This document shows positions 7,828-16,191 of a stretch of DNA of 52,249 bases, piece after piece. Both the position numbers and the translations under genes were made by a program. A model generated the notes under the pieces. The model worked only from the letters and a program-made list of their open reading frames with translations, did no database searches and was not told the DNA's origin. Position 1 is the first letter of the stretch. Each line of letters opens with the position of its first letter. Origin of the DNA: an uncultured Actinomycetes bacterium (GTDB lineage Bacteria > Actinomycetota > Actinomycetes > Nanopelagicales > Nanopelagicaceae); the NCBI GenBank assembly GCA_903827945.1, contig CAIKKN010000009.1, positions 116,046-168,294 of the forward strand, in the 5' to 3' direction.

Positions 7828-8694
7828 ATGACGAGTCCTGAACGCCGCCTCTTGCTAGTTCACGCCCACCCAGATGATGAGACGATCAATAATGGGGCGA
7901 CGATGGCCAAATATGTCGCCGAGGGAGTTGGGGTCACGTTGGTGACATGCACGCGCGGGGAAGAGGGCGAGGTTTTAGTTCCTGACCTTTCTCACTTGGC
8001 AAGCCACGAAAATGATGAACTTGGAGCTCATCGAGAAGTTGAATTGGCAAACGCGATGTCCGCACTTGGCGTGCACGACCATCGATTCCTAGGAGAGCCA
8101 AATAAAAAATATCGCGACAGCGGCATGATGGGAACCGAACCAAATAATCGTCCTGATGTTTTCTGGCAAGCCGATTTAGATTCTGCTGCGAGAGACCTTG
8201 TAAAAGTTATTCTGGAAGTAAAACCTCAAGTCTTAGTGACCTACGATGAAATTGGTGGTTACGGTCATCCTGATCATATTCAAGCGCACAGAGTTGCAAT
8301 GAGAGCGGCGCAACTTGCAGAACCAGATTGGGTAATTTCTAAGATTTACTGGAACACAATGCCAAAATCTGTAATTCAAATGGGTATCGACAAAATGAAA
8401 GAAATCGGATCTGATTTCTTTGGAGTTGAGAGTGTTGATGATCTCCCGTTTGCGAAAGATGATGCATTCGTGACAACCCTGATTAACGCTCCCGAATTTG
8501 CTTCGAAAAAAATCGAAGCGATGAAAGCCCATCCAACACAAATAACTTTAGATGGGCCATTTTTTGCGCTTTCCAATAACTTGGGTGTAGAAGTACTTGG
8601 AGACGAGTACTACACACTTGTTAAAGGCGAAAAAGCTGCACCATTTGATGTGCACGGACGCGAGAGCGATTTATTTAATGGAGTTAAGTTTTAG
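7828..8694 (+). CDS. mshB: Mycothiol biosynthesis deacetylase MshB
   Basis: A 288-residue Zn-dependent LmbE/PIG-L-fold deacetylase that removes acetate from GlcNAc-inositol in the second committed step of mycothiol synthesis. The Zn motif HAHPDDE is at about residues 12-18, [10 protein letters not shown] follows strand 3, YRDSGMMGT matches MshB rather than the conjugate amidase Mca, and the second motif GGYGHPDH is present. The ATG giving MTSPERR is chosen because homology starts there; no clear ribosome site is visible. It is divergent from TetR and overlaps the convergent CysRS-like gene by 24 bp. Its presence indicates a mycothiol-producing actinobacterium; mshA, mshC and mshD are not in the window. 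Confidence 0.9.
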   Translation: MTSPERRLLLVHAHPDDETINNGATMAKYVAEGVGVTLVTCTRGEEGEVLVPDLSHLASHENDELGAHREVELANAMSALGVHDHRFLGEPNKKYRDSGMMGTEPNNRPDVFWQADLDSAARDLVKVILEVKPQVLVTYDEIGGYGHPDHIQAHRVAMRAAQLAEPDWVISKIYWNTMPKSVIQMGIDKMKEIGSDFFGVESVDDLPFAKDDAFVTTLINAPEFASKKIEAMKAHPTQITLDGPFFALSNNLGVEVLGDEYYTLVKGEKAAPFDVHGRESDLFNGVKF

Positions 8695-10065
8695 TCCCAA
8701 GATCTCATCAAGCTTAAGAAAGACCGCACTTTTTACTGACGCATCAACGGATGAATCTTTTTCCAGAGCTCTCAATTTTACAAGTGCCCGAGGAAAGTCG
8801 AAGTCATTTCGAATGAGAGCCATGAACTCTTCAACATCTACATCCTGCGCCGGAGCACCCCACTCTGAAATTCTGAGCCTCCATCGCTTAATAGTCTTAT
8901 CTGCTGCTCGAAGCGCTTCCCAAGAGAGATCTAATTGGTTGCGGTATTTGCTTTCCAAGAATGTAAGCCGTAGCGCTAAAGGATCAAAACCCTTAGCGAT
9001 TATGTCTTCGACAAGCACAACGTTTTCAGCACTTTTTGACATTTTTCTACCTTCAAAAAGCAAGTGCTCACCGTGCAGCCAATGCGCTACAACTTCTCGA
9101 TGCGCTACCGAATTCGATTGAGCTCTTTCGTTTTCGTGGTGGGGGAATCGCAAGTCAATTCCTCCAATGTGTAAATCAACTCTCGCGTCTAGAAATTTCA
9201 TCGACATTGCAGAACATTCGATATGCCAACCAGGAAACCCGCTGCCCCAAGGAGAATCCCACACCATCTCACTGCGCTCACCGGCAGCTTTCCAAAGCGC
9301 CCAATCGGCATGGAAGCGCTTCTCACCATCGTCGGTGTATTCATATCGGTGTCCAGGCTTGAGGGAGTCAAGACGATTTCCGCTTATTGCCCCGTAGCTT
9401 TCGAATTTTTCGGCTGCGAAATATACGGATCCATCATCGCCGATATACGCGAATTCTTTTTCAATCAGCGTTGTGATCATCTCTTGCATAAGCGGGATGG
9501 ATTCACTAGCCCTTGGTGAACGATCGGCGTGGGTTATGTTGAGTCGAGTTAAATCGTCAAAGAACTGGTTCTCAAATTCCCTGGCTATATCCAGAGGATT
9601 TCTCTTTTCACGACTCGCTTCTTCAAGAAGTTTGTCTTCAAAATTTTCTGACATATGTCCAACATCGGTAATATTTTGGACAAGAACTGGGTGCCAACCA
9701 TCAAATTTTAAGATTCGAGAGACGAGATCGGGCAAGAGAAAGGTCCTTAAGTTTCCAACGTGGGCGCTTCTATAAACAGTTGGACCACAGCAATAGATAT
9801 GAACACGCTTTCCTACCCGCGCACAAATTTCTTCAATTTCCCGTGACTGAGTGTTGTACAAGAAAAGCCCAGTCCCATCTTGAGTTGGGGGAATCAATTT
9901 CCATAAGGCCACGTGAGAAGGGTCAAAGGCAATCAGCTCACCCGACTTCTTTCGCACCGAAGTCTGGGTTTCAAGGATCCCCAATATGTCTTTGAAGCCA
10001 CCATCCTGGGCGAATAGGCGCACCGAGACTTTTGAGCCAATCGCATCCGAGCCAGGAAGGTCCAT
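8671..10065 (-). CDS. cysS: Cysteinyl-tRNA synthetase-like protein with extra N-terminal domain
   Basis: A 464-residue class I synthetase. Residues 1-65 form a small beta domain ([17 protein letters not shown], ending near LIPP) resembling the SH3-like domain found at the N-terminus of Rv0428c-type acetyltransferases. The catalytic core follows: [12 protein letters not shown] (HIGH-type), [22 protein letters not shown] and KMSKS. The zinc set Cys (CCGPT), Cys (HIECS), His and Glu (HHENE) is complete, as in CysRS. Only about 125 residues follow KMSKS, so the C-terminal anticodon-binding end of E. coli CysRS is shortened or missing. MshC, also CysRS-derived, is the alternative, but its diagnostic motifs do not match. 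Likely cytosolic Cys-tRNA formation. Confidence 0.78.
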   Translation of the reverse strand: MDLPGSDAIGSKVSVRLFAQDGGFKDILGILETQTSVRKKSGELIAFDPSHVALWKLIPPTQDGTGLFLYNTQSREIEEICARVGKRVHIYCCGPTVYRSAHVGNLRTFLLPDLVSRILKFDGWHPVLVQNITDVGHMSENFEDKLLEEASREKRNPLDIAREFENQFFDDLTRLNITHADRSPRASESIPLMQEMITTLIEKEFAYIGDDGSVYFAAEKFESYGAISGNRLDSLKPGHRYEYTDDGEKRFHADWALWKAAGERSEMVWDSPWGSGFPGWHIECSAMSMKFLDARVDLHIGGIDLRFPHHENERAQSNSVAHREVVAHWLHGEHLLFEGRKMSKSAENVVLVEDIIAKGFDPLALRLTFLESKYRNQLDLSWEALRAADKTIKRWRLRISEWGAPAQDVDVEEFMALIRNDFDFPRALVKLRALEKDSSVDASVKSAVFLKLDEILGLKLNSIK

Positions 10066-10170
10066 ATGGGCATTTAAGCCTATTTCAGAGGGCGAGCGTT
10101 AAATGTTGTACTCAAAATGCCACAGATGAGTTTAGAATTTAGCCCTTACACAGCATATTTGGGAGATGAG

Positions 10171-10491
10171 ATGACCTACATAATCGCGGAGCCTTGCATC
10201 GATGTGAAGGACAAGTCGTGCATTGAAGAGTGCCCGGTTGACTGCATCTATGAAGGCAATCGAATGCTGTACATCCAACCTGATGAGTGCGTGGACTGCG
10301 GAGCATGCGAACCCGTCTGTCCAGTAGAAGCTATCTACTACGAAGATGATGTTCCTGCTCAGTGGAAAGAATTTAAACCTGCTAACTCAGAGTTCTTCGT
10401 AGAAATCGGTTCACCAGGCGGAGCAAGCAAAGTTGGCCTAACCAATTCAGACCACGCGATTGTTGTTGCTGCGCCACCAAAGTCCAACTAG
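10171..10491 (+). CDS. fdxA: 7Fe ferredoxin FdxA/FdxC type
   Basis: A 106-residue ferredoxin carrying one [3Fe-4S] and one [4Fe-4S] cluster. Cysteines at 9, 17, 21, 25, 40, 43, 46 and 50 follow the Azotobacter-type 7Fe pattern (CIEECPVDCIYEG, CVDCGACEPVCPVEAI). The ATG is preceded by a good GGGAG ribosome site; an upstream ATG at 10117 would add an unsupported leader. The protein ferries electrons in the cytosol, possibly to P450s or oxidoreductases. It is followed 16 bp later by dapC, the order seen in mycobacteria (fdxC-dapC). Confidence 0.95.
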   Translation: MTYIIAEPCIDVKDKSCIEECPVDCIYEGNRMLYIQPDECVDCGACEPVCPVEAIYYEDDVPAQWKEFKPANSEFFVEIGSPGGASKVGLTNSDHAIVVAAPPKSN

Positions 10492-10507
10492 TCGCTAAGG
10501 CATTGAA

Positions 10508-11572
10508 CTGAAACTTCCAGATTTTCCTTGGGACACTCTCGCTCCATACGGTGAAATAGCGCGACAACACCCTGAGGGAATCATTGATCTTTCAGTTGGC
10601 ACGCCAGTTGATGAAACACCTACATTCATTCAAGATGAATTAACTCGCGCATCAAATTCGCCCGGGTATCCATTAACTATTGGATCACCGGATTTACGAA
10701 CAGCCATGCGAAGTTGGGCAGAAAACATTCTTGGAGCATCAGGTGATTTTGATGTATTGCCAACCATTGGATCAAAAGAACTAGTTGCCTGGCTGCCAAC
10801 TTTCTTAGAATCTAAGAGTGTTAATTATCCAGAAATTGCCTATCCAACATATTTAGTCGGAGCGATGATCGCAGGAGCGAAGGCAACCACAGTTGGAATT
10901 TCTCCGGACACCTGGAAAAACGCAGATTTAACGTGGATAAATACTCCCTCAAATCCGAGCGGTCGCGTTCACACGATTGAAGAATTACAGGCGGTTATAG
11001 AATTTAGTCGGACTCATAACGCCGTGGTCGCCTCTGATGAATGTTATTTAAATTTCCCAGCGACAGGCGCGGATCAACCAACATCGATTCTTAAAGTTGC
11101 GGCCGGAAAAAATAAAGGTCTGGTCTCAGTCATTTCACTCTCAAAACGAAGCAACTTGGCGGGATACCGTGCCGGTTTAATCGTTGGCGATCCTGAATTA
11201 ATCTCTAAAATTAGGGAAATTCGAAAGCATGCAGGGATGCTCGTTCCAACACCCGTGCAGCGCGCAATGACCCTCGCCCTCGGCGATGAAGTACATGTCA
11301 AGGAGCAAGCCGCTCGTTACGCAGCTCGCAGAGACGTATTGAGACCAGCACTTGAGAAGGCTGGCTTCACAATCGAATTTACACAGGCAGGTCTTTATAT
11401 TTGGTGTACGCGAAACGAGAGTGATTGGGATTCAATCACGTGGCTTGCCAATCGAGGAGTTCTTGCTACACCAGGCCGGTTCTACGGAGAAAATGGCTCA
11501 CAACATATTCGAGTCGCATTGACCTCAACAGACGCTCATATTGCTGATGCCGCCAGAAGAATTTCAGCTTAG
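10508..11572 (+). CDS. dapC: Succinyldiaminopimelate aminotransferase DapC, CTG start
   Basis: A 354-residue fold-type I PLP aminotransferase; DapC makes N-succinyl-L,L-diaminopimelate on the lysine/peptidoglycan route. Homology extends well upstream of the first ATG at 10706: in frame lie LKLPDFPWDTLAPYG, the canonical DapC N-terminus, and GYPLTIGSPDLR. An in-frame TAA at 10496-10498 limits the start to CTG 10508 or ATT 10502; CTG, with AAGG 8 nt upstream, gives MKLPDFPW. The PLP lysine is in SLSKRSNLAGYR and the Asn/Asp binding residues are in INTPSNPSGR and SDECYL. It follows fdxA and is 1 nt from the nucleotidyltransferase gene. Confidence 0.88.
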   Translation: MKLPDFPWDTLAPYGEIARQHPEGIIDLSVGTPVDETPTFIQDELTRASNSPGYPLTIGSPDLRTAMRSWAENILGASGDFDVLPTIGSKELVAWLPTFLESKSVNYPEIAYPTYLVGAMIAGAKATTVGISPDTWKNADLTWINTPSNPSGRVHTIEELQAVIEFSRTHNAVVASDECYLNFPATGADQPTSILKVAAGKNKGLVSVISLSKRSNLAGYRAGLIVGDPELISKIREIRKHAGMLVPTPVQRAMTLALGDEVHVKEQAARYAARRDVLRPALEKAGFTIEFTQAGLYIWCTRNESDWDSITWLANRGVLATPGRFYGENGSQHIRVALTSTDAHIADAARRISA

Positions 11573-11573
11573 T

Positions 11574-12587
11574 ATGTCCACAAAAATCACCTCTGCCATC
11601 CTTCTTGTTGGAGGAATGGGCACACGTATGCAGCCACTTACCTTTACAACTCCAAAGCCAATGCTGAAGGTTGCAGGGATTCCATTTACAGAACATCAGA
11701 TTGTGAAAGCAAAAGAAGCCGGAATTACTGAGATCGTTCTCGCAACAAGTTTCATGGCAGAAATCTTTGAACCATATTTCGGAAATGGTGAAAAATTTGG
11801 CTTGAAAATTTCTTATGCTGTAGAAGAGAGTGCGCTTGGCACTGGTGGCGCTATTCGAAACGCATCAAAGAAACTTACTGGCACTGGCCCTGTGGTGATT
11901 TTTAATGGGGATGTCTTGAGCAGTCACAATCTTGTGGAGCAAATGAATTTTCATTTAAACAACAACGCTGACGTGACTTTGTACTTAACGCAAGTCGCTG
12001 ATGCTCGTGCTTTTGGGGTCGTTGAATTTGACGAAGATAAGAGGATTAGCTCGTTTAATGAAAAGATGGAGAACCCTCCAACAAACATGATTAACGCAGG
12101 CTGCTATATATTCAATCGAAATGTTATCGATTCGATCCCGGCTGACAGAGTCGTCTCCGTTGAAAGAGAAACTTTTCCTGGGCTCTTGCAAAATAACGGT
12201 CGCCTCTTCGGGTTTGTAGATTTAAATTATTGGTTGGATATTGGAAATCCGGGCGCATTGTTAAAAGCCACTACTGATCTAATTTCTGGCGCTGCTACTT
12301 CAAGCGCCCTGGACGCTGCACTTGAGTCAGGGCGAATTTCTCGAAGAGGCTCAGCTGTTTTGCAGGGGGAAAATGTGACTTTTGAGGAACCCTCAACACA
12401 AGATTCAGGTTGCTATATCGGAAGTGGTGCGATAGTTGGTTTGCAATCGACGCTCTCTCGTTGTGTTATCGGAGAAGGTGCGAAAATTGGCGAAAAAGCA
12501 GTATTAATCAATACTTTTGTCGCTCCTGGATTTTCGATACCCGCAGCGACTCTTGCAGAGAACGCTTTTCTTGGATTTTCACGCTGA
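11574..12587 (+). CDS. manC: Mannose-1-phosphate guanylyltransferase-type sugar nucleotidyltransferase
   Basis: A 337-residue cytosolic enzyme with an N-terminal nucleotidyltransferase domain (GGMGTRMQPLT near residues 13-23, KPML, FNGDVLS) and a C-terminal left-handed beta-helix acyltransferase-like tail (about 250-330, SGCYIGSGAIVGLQSTLSRCVIG). Together with the phosphomannomutase 5 kb downstream it would supply GDP-mannose for mannosylated envelope glycans. The ATG comes right after the dapC TAG. In mycobacteria the corresponding GDP-mannose pyrophosphorylase lies near whiB2; here whiB follows directly and fbiA/fbiB are missing. GDP-mannose is the likely product, but other sugar nucleotides cannot be excluded. 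Confidence 0.8.
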   Translation: MSTKITSAILLVGGMGTRMQPLTFTTPKPMLKVAGIPFTEHQIVKAKEAGITEIVLATSFMAEIFEPYFGNGEKFGLKISYAVEESALGTGGAIRNASKKLTGTGPVVIFNGDVLSSHNLVEQMNFHLNNNADVTLYLTQVADARAFGVVEFDEDKRISSFNEKMENPPTNMINAGCYIFNRNVIDSIPADRVVSVERETFPGLLQNNGRLFGFVDLNYWLDIGNPGALLKATTDLISGAATSSALDAALESGRISRRGSAVLQGENVTFEEPSTQDSGCYIGSGAIVGLQSTLSRCVIGEGAKIGEKAVLINTFVAPGFSIPAATLAENAFLGFSR

Positions 12588-12631
12588 AAATGACTAAACA
12601 TTTAGCGACAAAGTAGAAATTCTTTTAATTT

Positions 12632-12701
12632 TTCTTAAGGAAATAAGAGCCCTCAGGACTTGACGCGGAGGGGGTTACACGCGTGTAATTCTCCTTAAGA
12701 A
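12632..12701. repeat. Inverted repeat pair with CTTAAG cores flanking the whiB promoter
   Basis: TTCTTAAGGA (12632-12641) and its exact reverse complement TCCTTAAGAA (12692-12701) flank the whiB promoter. Each contains the self-complementary CTTAAG and their centres are exactly 60 bp apart. They could be paired regulator sites or a looping pair. Confidence 0.5.
12660..12689 (+). promoter_or_regulatory. whiB promoter with a 14-bp perfect palindrome over the -10 box
   Basis: TTGACG (12660-12665) and TGTAAT (12684-12689) form a -35/-10 pair with an 18-nt spacer. The perfect palindrome TTACACGCGTGTAA (12675-12688) covers most of the -10 box. Transcription from about 12696 would leave a ~70-nt leader ending in an AGGAG ribosome site 6 nt before the ATG. 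A DNA-binding protein at the palindrome would occlude the polymerase. The rest of the 12588-12766 gap shows only an imperfect hairpin after manC (12584-12606), not a convincing terminator. Confidence 0.6.
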
Positions 12702-12766
12702 GCCCGGGGGTAACCTGCGGGGCCGCTAGCGTGAAAGCCAAACTAGCCAATAACTAGGAGTTTTTT

Positions 12767-13072
12767 ATGACAGAACGCAAGAGCGACCTTTCCTCAGTTG
12801 CAACACCATCACCTTTCCCATCACCTTTCCCATCAGCTACCGATGGCGGAGTAGAACTTTCTTGGCAGGAACGCGCACTATGTGCACAAACTGATCCAGA
12901 AGCATTCTTTCCAGAAAAAGGTGGATCAACTCGTGAGGCAAAAAGAGTCTGCCTTTCTTGTGATGTCCGCGGGGAATGCCTTGAATACGCTTTAGCCCAC
13001 GATGAGCGCTTTGGAATCTGGGGCGGTCTATCTGAGCGTGAGCGTCGCCGCTTAAAGCGTCGATCAGCGTAA
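12767..13072 (+). CDS. whiB: WhiB-family Fe-S transcription factor
   Basis: A 101-residue regulator of the actinobacterium-specific Wbl family. The [4Fe-4S] ligands are Cys39, Cys62, Cys65 and Cys71 (C-x22-C-x2-C-x5-C), followed by the GIWGG turn (83-87) and a basic tail RERRRLKRR that contacts DNA. Context (between mannose-1-phosphate guanylyltransferase and the DUF3499/phosphomannomutase genes) matches whiB2 of mycobacteria, a cell-division/septation regulator, and I infer WhiB2 type. The N-terminal 30 residues are low-complexity (SPFPSPFPS) and encoded by a 12-bp tandem repeat. It has a full leader with a clear ribosome site, unlike many neighbours. Confidence 0.93.
   Translation: MTERKSDLSSVATPSPFPSPFPSATDGGVELSWQERALCAQTDPEAFFPEKGGSTREAKRVCLSCDVRGECLEYALAHDERFGIWGGLSERERRRLKRRSA
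12807..12835 (+). repeat. 12-bp tandem repeat in the whiB N-terminus
   Basis: CATCACCTTTCC occurs twice in tandem plus a 5-nt partial third copy. It encodes the SPFPSPFPS segment; each unit is four codons, so slippage would change length in frame without breaking the protein. Confidence 0.8.
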
Positions 13073-13099
13073 TAACTGGAGCCGTGATGGCTCTTTCTA

Positions 13100-13105
13100 T
13101 AGGCT
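13100..13105 (+). promoter_or_regulatory. -10 box of a leaderless promoter for the large glycosyltransferase
   Basis: TAGGCT, the same hexamer as at tatB, stands 6 nt before the GTG at 13112. No ribosome site is present. It supports GTG as the start. Confidence 0.55.
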
Positions 13106-13111
13106 CGTAAA

Positions 13112-16100
13112 GTGGCAGATAAGTTTTTCGTAACGGCAGTCATCGTGACTCACGATGGCGCAACATGGCTGCCTCAAGTTATCGCCTCACTTGGTTCGCA
13201 AACTCGAAAAATTGAGCGAATCATTGCAGTCGACACTGGCTCCTTAGACAATTCAGTAAAACTTCTCAAGTCTTCTGGCATCCCTTGCTTTGAAGAAGAT
13301 CGCGAAATGGGTTACGGCGATGCTGTTGAGCACGCACTAGAACTTACTCCTGTAGTTGATGCAAACGAATGGATCTGGTTAATCCATGACGACTCTGCTC
13401 CCGATAAAGATGCGCTCGCGCAACTTCTTGCAGCTGTCGAAGATCGTCCTCAGGTGGCAATTGCAGGTCCAAAACTTCGAGGCTGGTATGACAGAGACCA
13501 TCTTCTTGAAATTGGAGTATCCATTGCTTCAAACGGTGCACGATGGACTGGACTTGAACGCCGCGAACAAGATCAAGGACAGCATGATGGAGTTCGAGAA
13601 GTTCTTGCAGTAAGTACCGCTGCTTCGATAATTCGCAGAAGTGTTTATGAAGAACTGGGTGGCCTCGACACAAACCTTGCACTTTTTCGTGACGACGTTG
13701 ATCTTGGATGGCGCGCCTATGTTGCAGGCCACTCAGTAATTGCAGTTCCGCAAGCAATTGCTTATCACGCCGAGGCTTCATCATCAGAGCGTCGAGCAGT
13801 TGATGTCTCGGAAGCATTTCTACACAGACCCTTACTTCTTGATCGACGAAATGCTGCATATGTGCTCTTGGTGAATTCCACATGGTGGGCGCTACCGTGG
13901 ATCTCCCTTCAACTTCTTAGCTCGGGTATTGCGCGAGCCGTGGTAAATCTCTTAGCAAAATTGCCTGGTTATGCCGGAGATGAAATCGCAGCCGTTGCCC
14001 TGTTGCTAATAAATCCAAAAGAAATTTTCCAAGCTAGGCGCTATCGCAAGAAGAAGCGTTTAATTTCACCGCGCATAATCAAGAAATTTATTCCTCCAAG
14101 AACCGCTCAACTCCGAATGTCTATGGAGCGAGTGGCTTCCTCAATCTCTCATTCAATTCGTCCCAGCAAAGAGAGCGATGAATCTGATATCGCGCAGTCG
14201 TACTCCGATATTGGAGTGATATCTGAAAGTTTTGATGATCCTGAATTAGTCGTTGCAACAGAGGATCCGCTGTGGAAGTCCGTGGCGAAAAATCCACAAT
14301 TTATCCTCTTCTTTGCGATAACAGTCGTCTCATTCCTTGCAGCTAGAAATCGTCTAGGAGATTTATCTGGAGGAGCTCTTGCCTCTGCTCCAAGAAGCGG
14401 ATTAACTCTGCTTGGTCAGTACGCGGAATCCTGGCACACAGTCGGTTTAGGTTCTGCTGCGATAACACCGCCGTGGGTTCCAATAATTGGAATGGCTAGC
14501 GTTGTTACGGGCTTTAACTTGCCACTTTTTGTTACGTTAATTTTTCTCCTTGCCCCCATCCTCGCTTTTTACATTTTCTATAGGGTCTTAACGCGATTAG
14601 GTTCGGCGCGACTTTATGCGCTTATCGGTGCTGGTATTTATGCATTTTCACCTGTTTTGTGGGCTTCCATTAATCAGGGACGCCTGGGAACTGTCATTAT
14701 TATCTTGATAGCTCCCTCTCTCTATTTTATTTCTCCTTTCACTCGGGATAACGAGCGCGCTTCTTGGCGCCGTATCTCGGCAATCTGTTTGCTGATCGGA
14801 GTCCTTTGCGCCTTCAATCCAATTATTTTGGCAGGCTGGTTAGTTCTCCAAGGATTTAGATTCTTTGTAAACCTTTATGAACTTCGCCATCAATACAGTG
14901 AATTAGGATTTCAAAAATTAATATTTTCACCCGAGATTGAGCCGCTAAAGAGACGATTTGTTTTACTTGTAACCCCCTGGCTCATAACAATGCCCTGGTC
15001 ACTCGCAATGACACTGCACCCCACTCAATTCTTTTTGGAGCCTGGAATTCCCGTATCTTCTGGAGTTCGCTGGTCAGAGTTTTTGGCTAACCCGGGCGGC
15101 GCTGGTTCACCTCCTCTCTGGTTAATTTCACCAGTTCTCCTTTTTGCACTCGCGGCATTCACAATTGATAAATTGCGTACAGCGAGTTTGATGGCGACTT
15201 CTGTAATTGCAGCTGCCATCGCCCTCAGTTCTTTCACAATTCAGGGGCATGGAAGTTCAGCAAATATCTGGACGGGCCCCGTCATTGCAATCGCTTCAGC
15301 GCTCCTCATTCCTGGAGTTCTTCTTTATGCCCAAGAATTTATTCCCACCCTTCGAGAGATTCCACTTGGAAAGAGACATTTTGTAACTTCTGCCATTGCA
15401 CTTGTAACTGCGTTTGCACTCATTGGAACACCAATCTGGGCGATATCTGGTGGTTCTCAATCGTTAATTCGAGCAAATCAAAGCCAAGTTGTCCCAGCCT
15501 TTGTTACCGCACTGGCAGATACGCCATCAAGACCAAAGACGATTGTCATTAATAGTATTGACGGTGAAGTTGTGTATGACATTTCCCGGGGTAGCGACAT
15601 ACAACTTGGAGAGGCAGATGTTTCAATCGCTCCTCCTCGCGAAGTCGTGCAAGCTATGAATGACTTAGTGACAGGATCTGGAATTTCATCAGCAAAGACT
15701 CTTGGACAATTCGGAATTCAATATATCTTCTTGAAGGCCACCGGCAATGCTTCACTTATAAGAATCATTGATGGAAGTGGTGGATTTATCCGAATGTCTT
15801 CAACCACAAATGGAATTGTATGGAAAGTGAGTGGTGCATCCCCACGCGTTCTTTTCGTTGGCGCAAATAAATCTGTGCAGATTATTCCGTCGGCGGATTT
15901 TGGTGCCGAAGCGGATGTTGCGCAGTCGGGGCTAGTAGTCGTAGCTGAAAAGTATGATCAAAATTGGCGCCTATTGTTGGACGGATTGCGCGTCCCTCTC
16001 CAACATGCAGAAAACGGACTTCCATTTTTCACTATTACTCATGCTGGGCATATCACCGTCATACATGACGGCACCTTGCACCGGACACTTCTTTCATTCC

Positions 16101-16186
16101 AGCTTTTATTCGTATTATTGGTTGTTGTACTTGCCCTACCTTCTGGAAGACGTAGGCGCGAAGTTCCGTTGGAAGAGTTGGTCTAG
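13112..16186 (+). CDS. Large membrane-bound family 2 glycosyltransferase
   Basis: A 1024-residue protein. Residues 1-300 are a GT-A family 2 domain (TAVIVTHDGATWLPQVIASL at the start, acidic DDSAPDKDAL, and RDDVDLGWRAYVAGH, the DxD/acceptor region). Residues about 390-830 contain many hydrophobic helices (a dozen or so, including PRSGLTLLGQYAESW and SPVLWASINQGRLG in loops). Residues 830-990 form an extracytoplasmic beta-rich domain, and one last membrane helix and a basic RRRRE tail follow. Such proteins are conserved next to whiB and DUF5719 in actinobacteria; a role in assembling an exported polysaccharide is likely, but donor and acceptor are unknown. GTG start, leaderless promoter; DUF5719 follows after 5 nt. 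Confidence 0.85.
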   Translation: MADKFFVTAVIVTHDGATWLPQVIASLGSQTRKIERIIAVDTGSLDNSVKLLKSSGIPCFEEDREMGYGDAVEHALELTPVVDANEWIWLIHDDSAPDKDALAQLLAAVEDRPQVAIAGPKLRGWYDRDHLLEIGVSIASNGARWTGLERREQDQGQHDGVREVLAVSTAASIIRRSVYEELGGLDTNLALFRDDVDLGWRAYVAGHSVIAVPQAIAYHAEASSSERRAVDVSEAFLHRPLLLDRRNAAYVLLVNSTWWALPWISLQLLSSGIARAVVNLLAKLPGYAGDEIAAVALLLINPKEIFQARRYRKKKRLISPRIIKKFIPPRTAQLRMSMERVASSISHSIRPSKESDESDIAQSYSDIGVISESFDDPELVVATEDPLWKSVAKNPQFILFFAITVVSFLAARNRLGDLSGGALASAPRSGLTLLGQYAESWHTVGLGSAAITPPWVPIIGMASVVTGFNLPLFVTLIFLLAPILAFYIFYRVLTRLGSARLYALIGAGIYAFSPVLWASINQGRLGTVIIILIAPSLYFISPFTRDNERASWRRISAICLLIGVLCAFNPIILAGWLVLQGFRFFVNLYELRHQYSELGFQKLIFSPEIEPLKRRFVLLVTPWLITMPWSLAMTLHPTQFFLEPGIPVSSGVRWSEFLANPGGAGSPPLWLISPVLLFALAAFTIDKLRTASLMATSVIAAAIALSSFTIQGHGSSANIWTGPVIAIASALLIPGVLLYAQEFIPTLREIPLGKRHFVTSAIALVTAFALIGTPIWAISGGSQSLIRANQSQVVPAFVTALADTPSRPKTIVINSIDGEVVYDISRGSDIQLGEADVSIAPPREVVQAMNDLVTGSGISSAKTLGQFGIQYIFLKATGNASLIRIIDGSGGFIRMSSTTNGIVWKVSGASPRVLFVGANKSVQIIPSADFGAEADVAQSGLVVVAEKYDQNWRLLLDGLRVPLQHAENGLPFFTITHAGHITVIHDGTLHRTLLSFQLLFVLLVVVLALPSGRRRREVPLEELV

Positions 16187-16191
16187 AAACC

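Noticed and set aside
8671-10065. Assignment as MshC (mycothiol ligase) because of the adjacent mshB
   Set aside because: The sequence has NITDVGHM and FPHHENE, the CysRS pattern with four zinc ligands, rather than the MshC motifs. Kept as CysRS-like.
13344-13883. 179-codon Leu/Gln-rich open frame antisense to the glycosyltransferase
   Set aside because: It is a shadow of the conserved GT2 domain; no motif, no ribosome site.
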